The translations under genes and the position numbers were made by a program. The notes below the pieces were generated by a model, which made no database searches, was not told the origin of the DNA, and saw only the letters and a program-made list of their open reading frames with translations. From the IMG/VR virus record IMGVR_UViG_3300020173_000034, positions 1 through 32,294 of that record: a DNA stretch of 32,294 bases; one strand, 5' to 3'. Origin of the DNA: a virus. The first letter of the stretch is position 1. Every line of letters starts with the position of its first letter. Positions 1 through 6,599 of this stretch are shown piece by piece.

Positions 1-5
1 AAGAT

Positions 6-221
6 TTATTTTCCATATACGAAGCGGAGTTCCTTGCTCCACTTTTCGACCATTTTGGCTTCGTGACCGTTAGGCTTCTTGATGGCAACGGGAAGCCATT
101 TGTTGATCATGCGCTTGAGCTTGCGCTCTCTCAACCACTCGCCCAAGTGAATGCCGATAGCAAAAGGAAAAGTGATGATGATGATGGCCTTGTTGATGAG
201 GTTCTGGTTTTTGAAGTTCAT
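6..221 (-). CDS. Small hypothetical protein with one hydrophobic segment
   Basis: A 71-residue leftward ORF of unknown function. Residues about 9-26 (run KAIIIITFPFAIGIHLGEW) are hydrophobic and could form one membrane-spanning helix near the N-terminus, followed by a strongly basic stretch (RERKLKRMINKW), so the C-terminal part would probably stay in the cytoplasm. The start ATG at 221 has no Shine-Dalgarno sequence. The gene lies downstream of two other short leftward genes in what looks like an early or middle cluster. The stop codon lies inside a 12-base motif repeated after the next gene. I recognise no family. Confidence 0.6.
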   Translation of the reverse strand: MNFKNQNLINKAIIIITFPFAIGIHLGEWLRERKLKRMINKWLPVAIKKPNGHEAKMVEKWSKELRFVYGK

Positions 222-258
222 GGTGTTAGCTTAGTGTTTTTGGGTTAGTTGTAAAGAT

Positions 259-420
259 TTATTTTGATTTTTTAAAGACTACCTTGCCAGCTTCTGCGGT
301 GGCGGCCCAGTCGATAGGGTTTGCCTCGCGCTTCTCTTGGCACTCGTCGTTCCACTTGGCTTGACTGGCTCTTGCGGATTGAAGTCTCTTGTAGTAGTTG
401 CTTGTCTTGGTTGCTTTCAT
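259..420 (-). CDS. Small basic hypothetical protein (53 aa)
   Basis: A 53-residue leftward ORF that begins MKATKTSNYYKRLQSARA and ends VVFKKSK. It is rich in Lys, Arg and Gln with one Cys, and has no membrane segment. Support comes from its position between two other leftward ORFs with short gaps (37 and 61 nt), a composition richer in G+C than the spacers around it, and an ATG preceded by CCACC, similar to the ACACC before the ATG at 221. No Shine-Dalgarno is present. The function is unknown; small, charged early phage proteins often target host machinery, but nothing here shows that. Confidence 0.55.
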   Translation of the reverse strand: MKATKTSNYYKRLQSARASQAKWNDECQEKREANPIDWAATAEAGKVVFKKSK

Positions 421-481
421 GGTGGAAGTATACTTGATTTTTTGGGGGTTCGTAAAGAAAAAAAGAATTTATTTTTTTTCA

Positions 482-751
482 TTAGTAAATGCTGGCTCTT
501 AGCTTAATGACTGGCACCAACTCTTTGGCTGGTGTTTGGTTTTGCGTGTGTTGCTCAAGTGCGCTTTGAGCTTCTTCCACCCACCTTGCAACAGGCAGGT
601 GAGTCATGGCTGATACCATTACTGAGTCAGCGTTTAATGTACCGTGTGCATTTGTGAAGTAAAAGCAACCGCTGCCGTTACCGCCTTCTATCTCAAGCCC
701 AAGGTGGGAAATTGCTTTGTTAATTCTTGCTCTCATATCTGGATAGAGCAT
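482..751 (-). CDS. Hypothetical phage protein (89 aa)
   Basis: An 89-residue soluble protein of unknown function. I place the start at the ATG at 751 (MLYPDMRARINKAISHLG); the reading frame is open six codons further to a TTG at 769, which is less likely. A second ATG five codons downstream is also possible. The sequence has an amphipathic N-terminal helix, a glycine-rich turn (EIEGGNGSGCFYF) and a helical C-terminal half (WVEEAQSALEQH), so a compact alpha/beta fold is likely. It is the first gene of the leftward cluster and faces the rightward PhoH operon across a 214-base divergent region. No Shine-Dalgarno precedes the ATG. Confidence 0.65.
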   Translation of the reverse strand: MLYPDMRARINKAISHLGLEIEGGNGSGCFYFTNAHGTLNADSVMVSAMTHLPVARWVEEAQSALEQHTQNQTPAKELVPVIKLRASIY

Positions 752-965
752 GAAGCAACGAGCCCACAATTAAAAGCTTTTTTTTGCATAAAATGCATTT
801 TTATTTAGGGGAGGGGTTTTTTGAAAGTTTTTGACTTTTGCACTTGACACACAAAGCGCGGGGGGTGGTGAACACTATAAGTAAACTTTTTTTATAACTA
901 ATGGGGGATGCGCCATATAATAAAATATAGCTACATGTTTAAAAGCGTGTAATAAATAAAAACAA
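752..965. promoter_or_regulatory. Divergent intergenic control region
   Basis: This 214-base non-coding stretch separates the leftward small genes from the rightward structural genes and must hold promoters for both. It contains a TTGACA at 844-849, a G-rich tract near 857-870, AT-rich boxes (TATAAG at 876, ATATAATAAAATATAG at 915-930), the late-type motif GTGTAATAAATA at 947-958, and a short inverted repeat around TGCATAAAATGCA at 785-797. TTGACA and TATAAG lie 26 bases apart, too far for a standard sigma-70 pair. I see no RNA gene or ORF here. Confidence 0.5.
947..958 (+). promoter_or_regulatory. Late-type promoter motif upstream of phoH-like gene
   Basis: GTGTAATAAATA matches the recurrent motif exactly and ends 7 bases before the ATG at 966. 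If TGTAAT acts as the -10 element, transcription would begin only a few bases before the start codon. Confidence 0.5.
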
Positions 966-1640
966 ATGGCAAAAGAAAACAGCTTATTGTTGGGTCATAT
1001 AGAATTAACTCCTAAGCAAAAGGAATTTTATGATATAATGACGGATGAGAAAACGCGGATTGTGTTTTTGGGAGGGCCAGCGGGAACAGCGAAGACGTTT
1101 CTTTCTGTTTATTCTGCTTTGGATTTATATAATAATGACAAAAACTTAAAAATATTGTATTTACGTAGTGTTGTGGAGAGTGCGGATAGGGGGATAGGTT
1201 TTCTGAAAGGAGATATGGATGATAAGTTTGGGCCATATATGGCACCGCTTTTAGATAAGATTGATGAGTTATTGAATAAGCCAGAGAAAGAGCAATTAAA
1301 AAACAAAAGGGTACTGGAAGCAGAGCCGATTAACTTTTTGCGCGGATGTACATGGAGGGATAAGGTAGTTATTGTTGATGAGGCTCAGAATATGAGTGTG
1401 CGTGAATTGACTACTGTTTTGACTAGGATAGGTCGTGGTGCGAAGTTATTTATATGTGGAGATAGTTTGCAGAGTGACATTAGGAGTAGTGGTTTTGATA
1501 AGTTGAAGAATTTATTTAAAGATAGTGTTAGTTCCAAAAAAGGGGTGTATAGTGTAGAATTTGGTAAAGAAGATGTGATAAGAGATAAAATTATCAGTTA
1601 TCTTGTAGAAAAAATTGAATTATTAGCCCCAAAACAATAA
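966..1640 (+). CDS. phoH: PhoH-like P-loop ATPase
   Basis: A 224-residue cytoplasmic NTPase of the PhoH family (RecA/SF1-like fold). It shows Walker A GPAGTAKT at residues 37-44, Walker B VVIVDEAQN at 134-142, and the family's downstream GDSLQSD stretch at about 165-171. The length fits stand-alone phage PhoH proteins. PhoH genes are common in marine and other environmental phages; an RNA helicase or RNase-linked role has been shown for some cellular members, but the phage role is unsettled. It heads the rightward operon, follows the late-type motif, and is 8 nt from the zinc-ribbon gene. The start has no Shine-Dalgarno; the A-rich sequence before it is typical of this genome. Confidence 0.93.
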   Translation: MAKENSLLLGHIELTPKQKEFYDIMTDEKTRIVFLGGPAGTAKTFLSVYSALDLYNNDKNLKILYLRSVVESADRGIGFLKGDMDDKFGPYMAPLLDKIDELLNKPEKEQLKNKRVLEAEPINFLRGCTWRDKVVIVDEAQNMSVRELTTVLTRIGRGAKLFICGDSLQSDIRSSGFDKLKNLFKDSVSSKKGVYSVEFGKEDVIRDKIISYLVEKIELLAPKQ

Positions 1641-1648
1641 AATTTGAT

Positions 1649-2023
1649 ATGAATAAAGTTTTCTGTTCTTCCTGCGGCCACAAAAATGTGTATGAAGTGG
1701 TCAAACCAAAATTTTGTGCGGCGTGTGGCACTCAAATTGGAGTTGTTGCGGCTACTCCAGCGAAAAGAGAAGTGGTAGCAGAGATTGAATATGAAGAAGA
1801 GACTCCTCGCTCTTTTGATTTACGGAGATTAAAAAACGATATTGTGGCTGAAGCTAATACAAACAAAACAACATTAACAGACTTATGGAAATCTGCTACT
1901 CCTGAAGATGCTAGCAGGGGGAATTTTTCTAGGCCAGCGCCCAACTTACCTGATGGTGAGGCAATGATTAAACAAAGCCAAGCAGATTGTGCATCTTCTA
2001 GAGTTCAAGATATTGATGGATAA
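1649..2023 (+). CDS. Zinc-ribbon protein next to the sigma-like gene
   Basis: A 124-residue protein with an N-terminal zinc ribbon: CSSC at residues 6-9 and CAAC at 23-26, 13 residues apart. The rest is hydrophilic, probably flexible, with an acidic patch (EIEYEEETPRSFD) and a Ser/Pro/Asn-rich tail. It lies between the PhoH-like gene and the sigma-like gene and overlaps the latter by 8 nt (ATGGATAA), so the two are probably translationally coupled. A small zinc-ribbon partner beside a phage sigma factor could be a transcription co-factor, by analogy with T4 late transcription, where gp33 assists gp55. That is inference only; I see no gp33 signature. Confidence 0.8.
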   Translation: MNKVFCSSCGHKNVYEVVKPKFCAACGTQIGVVAATPAKREVVAEIEYEEETPRSFDLRRLKNDIVAEANTNKTTLTDLWKSATPEDASRGNFSRPAPNLPDGEAMIKQSQADCASSRVQDIDG

Positions 2024-2690
2024 AAGGTATGAAGACCTTGTTCCAGAAATTGAAGAGCTTTTAAATAGATATAGATCTAAGTGGCAACTTAACTCCATAG
2101 CTTGGTTGGATTATGATGATGTTTGTCAGATAATCCGCACTCATATCTATAAAAAGTGGCATTTGTGGGATCAGAAGAGAGCATTTAAGCCTTGGGCTTC
2201 TATGTTGATTAGTAATCAGATAAAGAATCTGATAAGGAATCACTATGGAAACTTTGCAAAGCCGTGTTTGCGGTGTTCCTTTTATTTGGGGGGAGATGAG
2301 TGTGGTTTTACAAAGAGTAGAGAGCAGGATGAAGAGTGTGAGGATTTTGCTAAATGGAAGAATAAAAAACAAAATGCTTTCAACTTAAAAATGCCAGTAT
2401 CTTTGGATTCATTAATATCTGTTAAAGATAGAATAAATGAAGATGAGTTAGACTATGATAAGAAAGTGGGCAAGATACATGATTTAGTAATGGATCAATT
2501 AAATGAAAAGCACAAAGAAATATATAAGCTTTTGTTTATAGACCATGAAGATGAAGTGAAGGTGGCTAAGAAGTTTGGATTTAAGAGAGATACAAGTAAA
2601 AGAAAAACACCTAGATACAAACAAATAAACAATCTCAAGAAGAAGTTTTATAATATAGCAATAAAGGTGATAAAAGAGGAGGATTTATAA
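2016..2690 (+). CDS. Phage sigma-like factor with four-cysteine insertion
   Basis: A 224-residue protein resembling a minimal sigma-70-family factor. Residues about 30-77 (WLDYDDVCQII through ASMLISNQIKNLIRNHY) look like region 2, with the conserved sense of an acidic loop followed by a basic aromatic core-binding and -10-recognition helix. Residues about 155-212 (NEKHKEIYKLLFIDHEDE then AKKFGFKRD) resemble a region 4-like helix-turn-helix. Between them, Cys84, Cys87, Cys96 and Cys108 form a likely zinc knuckle. I chose the ATG at 2016 over the upstream GTG at 1989 because it overlaps the preceding stop (ATGGATAA) and starts the folded part. It could direct host RNA polymerase to the GTGTAATAAATA motifs, like T4 gp55; this is inferred. 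A different DNA-binding protein remains possible. Confidence 0.7.
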   Translation: MDKRYEDLVPEIEELLNRYRSKWQLNSIAWLDYDDVCQIIRTHIYKKWHLWDQKRAFKPWASMLISNQIKNLIRNHYGNFAKPCLRCSFYLGGDECGFTKSREQDEECEDFAKWKNKKQNAFNLKMPVSLDSLISVKDRINEDELDYDKKVGKIHDLVMDQLNEKHKEIYKLLFIDHEDEVKVAKKFGFKRDTSKRKTPRYKQINNLKKKFYNIAIKVIKEEDL

Positions 2691-3748
2691 TGATATACGA
2701 TTTAACAGAGGAGCAGAAAGAGGAGATTTTAAAGTTATTTAAAAAGAACCCAGATTTAATGTTTATAACCCGCAAAATATTTAATGATGAGACTATTGAT
2801 GGGAGGTCTAAACAGGGTAGGGCAGTAAGGAAGTTCTTAGCTGAACAAGATAAAAAAGCAAAAACAACCCTTGCCCCCAAAGTAGAGCAAATTCATTTAA
2901 CAAAAGAACAAAAAGAGTTCTTGATGACTGACAATATTGAGGTTGGCATGAATGCGCTAGAAATAGCCCGACTCACTTTTAAAGATCGTGATGTCCAGCC
3001 ATTAAGCATGAAGCATAGAATCATTGTTGATTTTTTAAAAACTTACAGGCCAGAGATTGTAGATGATAATGAGATTGTTACAAAAGAGAAGTGGACTCCA
3101 CCTAAATCTATAAACAGAGCTATTGTTAAGATAAACAACTTCTGTGGCACTACTTTAGAGGAACTAAACCTCCAAACAAAACAAAAAAAACTAGTAGAGC
3201 AATTAATTCTTTATTTTAAAAGCCCCCGTTTTAACCATTTTATTAATCAGTATGTTACTCTAGCTGACAGAGACTTGTTTGAAAGTGAGTTTGTCCGTGC
3301 TGTTTGGGACAAGCCAGACCTCACTAACGACGAATTGAATCTGTATGTGACTGTGTGTGCCAACTACGTGCGCCAAAAACACATCCAGCAGCGCATTGAC
3401 AAGCTTAATGCACTACTAGACGACCAAGACAATGAAAGGGACATCACAATGCGTCTGACGGAGATTATCAAGGCGACTAGTGAAGAGCTTAACCAGTGCG
3501 AAAAGCGGATTGAATCCTTGACAAAAGACTTGAATGGCTCTAGAACTGCTAGGCTGAAGGCTAAAGGAGAGGAGAATGGATCTATCTTTGCTTTGGTTGA
3601 AGCTTTCCAAGAGCGTGAAGAACGTGACCGTATGATCATGATGGCTGAACTTCAAAACAAATTAATTGAAGAAGAGGCAGATAGGCTTGAGAGTATGGAT
3701 GACTACAAAGCACGAGTGCTTGGCATATCTAAAAAAGAATTGTTATGA
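2690..3748 (+). CDS. Phage protein with HTH-like N-terminus and coiled coil; possible small terminase
   Basis: A 352-residue hydrophilic protein. The N-terminus (residues about 5-50, LTEEQKEEILKLFKKNPD, then RKIFNDETIDGRSKQGRAVRKFL) looks like a DNA-binding helical domain; a similar segment begins LTKEQKEFL at about 69. Residues about 225-350 are a long charged coiled coil. Its place two genes before the large terminase, with a DNA-binding N-terminus and an oligomerising coiled coil, makes a small terminase plausible but unproven. The start is clear: an AGGAGG Shine-Dalgarno at 2679-2684 is followed by ATG in a TAATG overlap with the sigma-like gene. The last 150 codons are richer in G+C and C-ending codons than the first 200, suggesting a mosaic origin. 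Confidence 0.75.
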   Translation: MIYDLTEEQKEEILKLFKKNPDLMFITRKIFNDETIDGRSKQGRAVRKFLAEQDKKAKTTLAPKVEQIHLTKEQKEFLMTDNIEVGMNALEIARLTFKDRDVQPLSMKHRIIVDFLKTYRPEIVDDNEIVTKEKWTPPKSINRAIVKINNFCGTTLEELNLQTKQKKLVEQLILYFKSPRFNHFINQYVTLADRDLFESEFVRAVWDKPDLTNDELNLYVTVCANYVRQKHIQQRIDKLNALLDDQDNERDITMRLTEIIKATSEELNQCEKRIESLTKDLNGSRTARLKAKGEENGSIFALVEAFQEREERDRMIMMAELQNKLIEEEADRLESMDDYKARVLGISKKELL

Positions 3749-4698
3749 GTGAATTTGTTTGCAGAGAGTGTGGTAAGTCTTTTGAGAAGCGTAGGGGTTT
3801 TCACGCCCATCTTAAAGCGCATAGTACTTCTATTGGAGAATATTATGTTGAGCATTATGCTAAAAGAGACTTATACACAAACGAACTTCTGCAATTCAAA
3901 AACTACGACCAATATTTCACAGAAGACTTTAACAATGTAGATAATTATTTATCTTGGTTAAAAACAACTTCCCCAATCAAAGCAAAAAACCACTTAATCA
4001 AATATACTCGCAAAAGATTTGAGAACAAGGATGTTAAGTTTACTCCACCAGACTTATACTACATGTTGGCTCAAATGCCCAATATTGATTATTACCGCAA
4101 AATGTGGAGATCTTACTCTGATTTTTCTGAAGATTTGGGCATAGAATCTTGGTTTAATAAAAACTTGCCCAAAAACTTTTGGGAACAAGACATTAAAGAT
4201 ATGCAAATATTTATCGATACTAGAGAACAAAAGCCTCTCAGGTTCGATAATAGTATGAAGAACAAGTTGGACTTCGGTGATTATACCGCAGCAGGAGAAT
4301 ATTATTCAAAAACCTTTATAGATAGAAAAGCTCAAGATGATTTTAGACAAACCTTTGGAAAAGATATTGAACGCTTCAGGCGCGAAATGGATCGTTGTGT
4401 CAAGTTTAATTCTTACATGTTCATTGTTGTCGAGTCATCTATTGAGAAAATCGAAGAAGACAACAAAGTATCGAAGTTTAAATCGAACTTAGGTTACTTG
4501 TGGCATAATGTTCGTAGTCTGATGATAGACTACCCAGAAAATATTCAATTTATTTTTGCATACTCAAGAGCAGGAGCAAAGAAAATTATACCCAAAATAC
4601 TATATCATGGCCAAAACTTATGGCATGTTGATGTACAATACCACTTAGAGAAAAAAGTTCATGGCATGGCAGAAAGGAAAACAGCGGTATCGAAATGA
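3745..4698 (+). CDS. C2H2 zinc-finger / XPF(ERCC4)-type nuclease
   Basis: A 317-residue predicted structure-specific DNA nuclease. Residues 6-26 form a classical C2H2 zinc finger (Cys6, Cys9, His22, His26). The nuclease domain begins at about residue 153: IFIDTREQKP (Asp158, Glu161), DFGDYT (Asp179) and IDRKAQDD (Asp193, Lys195). These follow the GDx(n)ERKx(3)D pattern of the XPF/Mus81 family with Asp replacing Glu in the ERK box. No helicase or helix-hairpin-helix tail is visible. It overlaps the previous gene by 4 nt and the terminase gene by 38 nt. XPF-type nucleases cut branched or flapped DNA, so resolving replicated DNA before packaging is a reasonable role; another terminase-linked cut is possible. 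Confidence 0.82.
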   Translation: MSEFVCRECGKSFEKRRGFHAHLKAHSTSIGEYYVEHYAKRDLYTNELLQFKNYDQYFTEDFNNVDNYLSWLKTTSPIKAKNHLIKYTRKRFENKDVKFTPPDLYYMLAQMPNIDYYRKMWRSYSDFSEDLGIESWFNKNLPKNFWEQDIKDMQIFIDTREQKPLRFDNSMKNKLDFGDYTAAGEYYSKTFIDRKAQDDFRQTFGKDIERFRREMDRCVKFNSYMFIVVESSIEKIEEDNKVSKFKSNLGYLWHNVRSLMIDYPENIQFIFAYSRAGAKKIIPKILYHGQNLWHVDVQYHLEKKVHGMAERKTAVSK

Positions 4699-6553
4699 TT
4701 ACTCCGCACGAGAGTTTAACTCTTATTTAAGAACACTTGATGGCGACCTTCCCGACGAAGAGGCCAAGTATTTATTATACAAGTTCTTAAGGGCTAATAT
4801 AGCATTTACCTCCGAATTATTTTTGGGGGTAAAATTATTTCCTTTCCAAGCAATGGCCATCAAGGGAATGATGGTATCAGACTACTCTATGTTCGTATTC
4901 TCACGGGGTATGTCTAAGACTTTCTCTACAGCTATTTATGTGTTACTTGAATGTCTACTGAACCCCAATGCTAATATTGGTGTTATTGCAGGTAGCTTTA
5001 GGCAATCAAAACAGATCTTCCAGAAGATGGAAGATATCCTTAGTAAGCCAGAGGCAAAGCTCGCAAAAGAATGCGGAGTTAAAATAACAAAAGGTACTGA
5101 CCAATGGACTTTAAAAATTGGTAATAGCCGCGCTATAGCTTTGCCGTTAGCTAATGGAGAACGACTGCGTGGATTTCGATTTAATAGGATTGTGCTAGAT
5201 GAGTTCTTAACAATACCAGAAAAGATATTCAATGAAGTTATTATACCATTCCTTGGAGTTGTAGAGAATCCAATTGAAAGGGAGGAACTACATAAACTAG
5301 AATCCCGCCTAATCGACAAAGGCGAGCTGAAAGAGCAAAATAGGTATGTATGGCCTAACAACAAATTAATAATCCTTTCATCTCCGTCATTCAAATTCGA
5401 ATACATGTACAAACTCTACAAAAAGTATGAGGGGCTAATATTTGGAGAATTCGATAGAGACGATGAGGAGGATGAGCAAGCGGCTGATGATGCATATAGA
5501 TTAATTATGCAATTGAGTTATGATTGTGCTCCTACAAGGTTATACGATCAAAACCTGCTTAAACAAGCTAAGGCAACTATGTCTGAGATGCAGTTCAAGA
5601 GGGAATTTGGGGCACAGTTCGTAGATGAGAGCGATGGTTACTTTAGATTATCTAAGATGGCGGCTTGCACCATCATGGATGGAGAATTTCCTGCTGTTGA
5701 GGTAGTTGGGAATCCAAGTGATGACTATATTCTTGCTTTTGACCCCAACTGGGCTGGTAACACAAGTGCAGACCACTTCGCAATGCACGTATTTAAGGTT
5801 CTGAGGGACGAACAGAAGATTTGCCTTGTTCATAGCTACGCAGTGGCTGGAGTGTCCTTAAAAGACCATATGAGGTATTTCTTATATTTAATTGAAAACT
5901 TTAATATTGTCGGTATATGCGGTGACTATAATGGAGGGGTACAATTTATAAACTCCTGCAATGAAAGTGAACTGTTTAAAAAGGCTAAAGTTGATATTGG
6001 AGTAATTGAAGTTGAGCTAGAAAAACCAGATCAGTGGCATGGTGATATTATGCAGTTCAAGAATCAATACAACCAAAAGGAAAGAAAATATTGTATTTTA
6101 AGAAAGCCAACATCTAATTGGATTAGAAATGGTAATGAGATGTTACAAGCAGCAATAGACCATAAAAGAATATTGTTTGGTGCTAGAGCGGTAGACGATC
6201 ATTTTGATCAACAAAGAAAAAAGAACATACCTATTGAGGAAATTAAGTGGGACCACAGGATTACTGCTTCATCTAAAGGAGCTAAGATGATTGATTTAAT
6301 TGATCATCAGAAAAGTATCATTGAACTTACAAAGTCAGAATGCGCCAACATTGAGGTTGCTACAAACCCACAAGGATCTCAGTCATTTAACCTGCCCCAA
6401 AACTTAAGAAGACAAAAGGGACCGAATAGAGCACGTAAAGACTCTTATTCTGCTTTGATTCTAGGAAATTGGTTTGCTAAAGTGTATTTTGACTCTCTTC
6501 ATGTTACTCCAGAGAAAAAACCTGTTTCTACATTTATTCCATTCACAATTTGA
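4661..6553 (+). CDS. terL: Terminase large subunit
   Basis: A 630-residue packaging motor: an ATPase that drives DNA through the portal and a nuclease that cuts the concatemer. The ATPase half carries a Walker A-like SRGMSKT at residues 81-87, with Arg as the first motif residue as in many large terminases, and Walker B IVLDE at 177-181. The RNase H-like nuclease half shows Asp361 in ILAFDPNW, Asp422 in GICGDYNGG, and a late acidic site, probably Asp594 in RKDSYSALILGNW. Length is normal for the family. The start is inside the 3' end of the nuclease gene with a 38-nt overlap, and no internal start fits better. An AT-rich hairpin follows the stop. Confidence 0.95.
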   Translation: MAWQKGKQRYRNDYSAREFNSYLRTLDGDLPDEEAKYLLYKFLRANIAFTSELFLGVKLFPFQAMAIKGMMVSDYSMFVFSRGMSKTFSTAIYVLLECLLNPNANIGVIAGSFRQSKQIFQKMEDILSKPEAKLAKECGVKITKGTDQWTLKIGNSRAIALPLANGERLRGFRFNRIVLDEFLTIPEKIFNEVIIPFLGVVENPIEREELHKLESRLIDKGELKEQNRYVWPNNKLIILSSPSFKFEYMYKLYKKYEGLIFGEFDRDDEEDEQAADDAYRLIMQLSYDCAPTRLYDQNLLKQAKATMSEMQFKREFGAQFVDESDGYFRLSKMAACTIMDGEFPAVEVVGNPSDDYILAFDPNWAGNTSADHFAMHVFKVLRDEQKICLVHSYAVAGVSLKDHMRYFLYLIENFNIVGICGDYNGGVQFINSCNESELFKKAKVDIGVIEVELEKPDQWHGDIMQFKNQYNQKERKYCILRKPTSNWIRNGNEMLQAAIDHKRILFGARAVDDHFDQQRKKNIPIEEIKWDHRITASSKGAKMIDLIDHQKSIIELTKSECANIEVATNPQGSQSFNLPQNLRRQKGPNRARKDSYSALILGNWFAKVYFDSLHVTPEKKPVSTFIPFTI

Positions 6554-6581
6554 AAAGTTATAAAGTAACTTTTATAACTTT
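6554..6581 (+). repeat. AT-rich inverted repeat between terL and portal
   Basis: AAAGTTATAAA (6554-6564) and TTTATAACTTT (6571-6581) are perfect 11-base complements around a 6-base loop, directly after the terminase stop codon and directly before the next late-type motif. The stem has only two G-C pairs and no T-tract, so it is at best a weak terminator. An RNA-processing or stability hairpin at the end of the terminase transcript, or a protein-binding dyad beside the promoter, are alternatives. Confidence 0.7.
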
Positions 6582-6582
6582 A

Positions 6583-6594
6583 GTGTAACAATTT
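6583..6594 (+). promoter_or_regulatory. Late-type promoter motif upstream of portal gene
   Basis: GTGTAACAATTT ends 5 bases before the portal ATG at 6600 and follows the 11-bp inverted repeat. It keeps the conserved GTGTAA core; the second half is looser. Confidence 0.4.
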
Positions 6595-6599
6595 GTGAC

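Noticed and set aside
63-248. Rightward 61-codon frame over the first leftward gene
   Set aside because: The opposite strand gives a better protein within a clear leftward gene cluster; this frame has an Asp-run from GATGAT repeats.
844-881. Sigma-70 promoter from TTGACA (844) and TATAAG (876)
   Set aside because: The spacer is 26 bases, too long for a normal sigma-70 promoter.
6482-6493. GTGTATTTTGAC as another late-type motif
   Set aside because: It lies inside the terminase coding sequence with no start codon close downstream, and only the GTGTA core matches.
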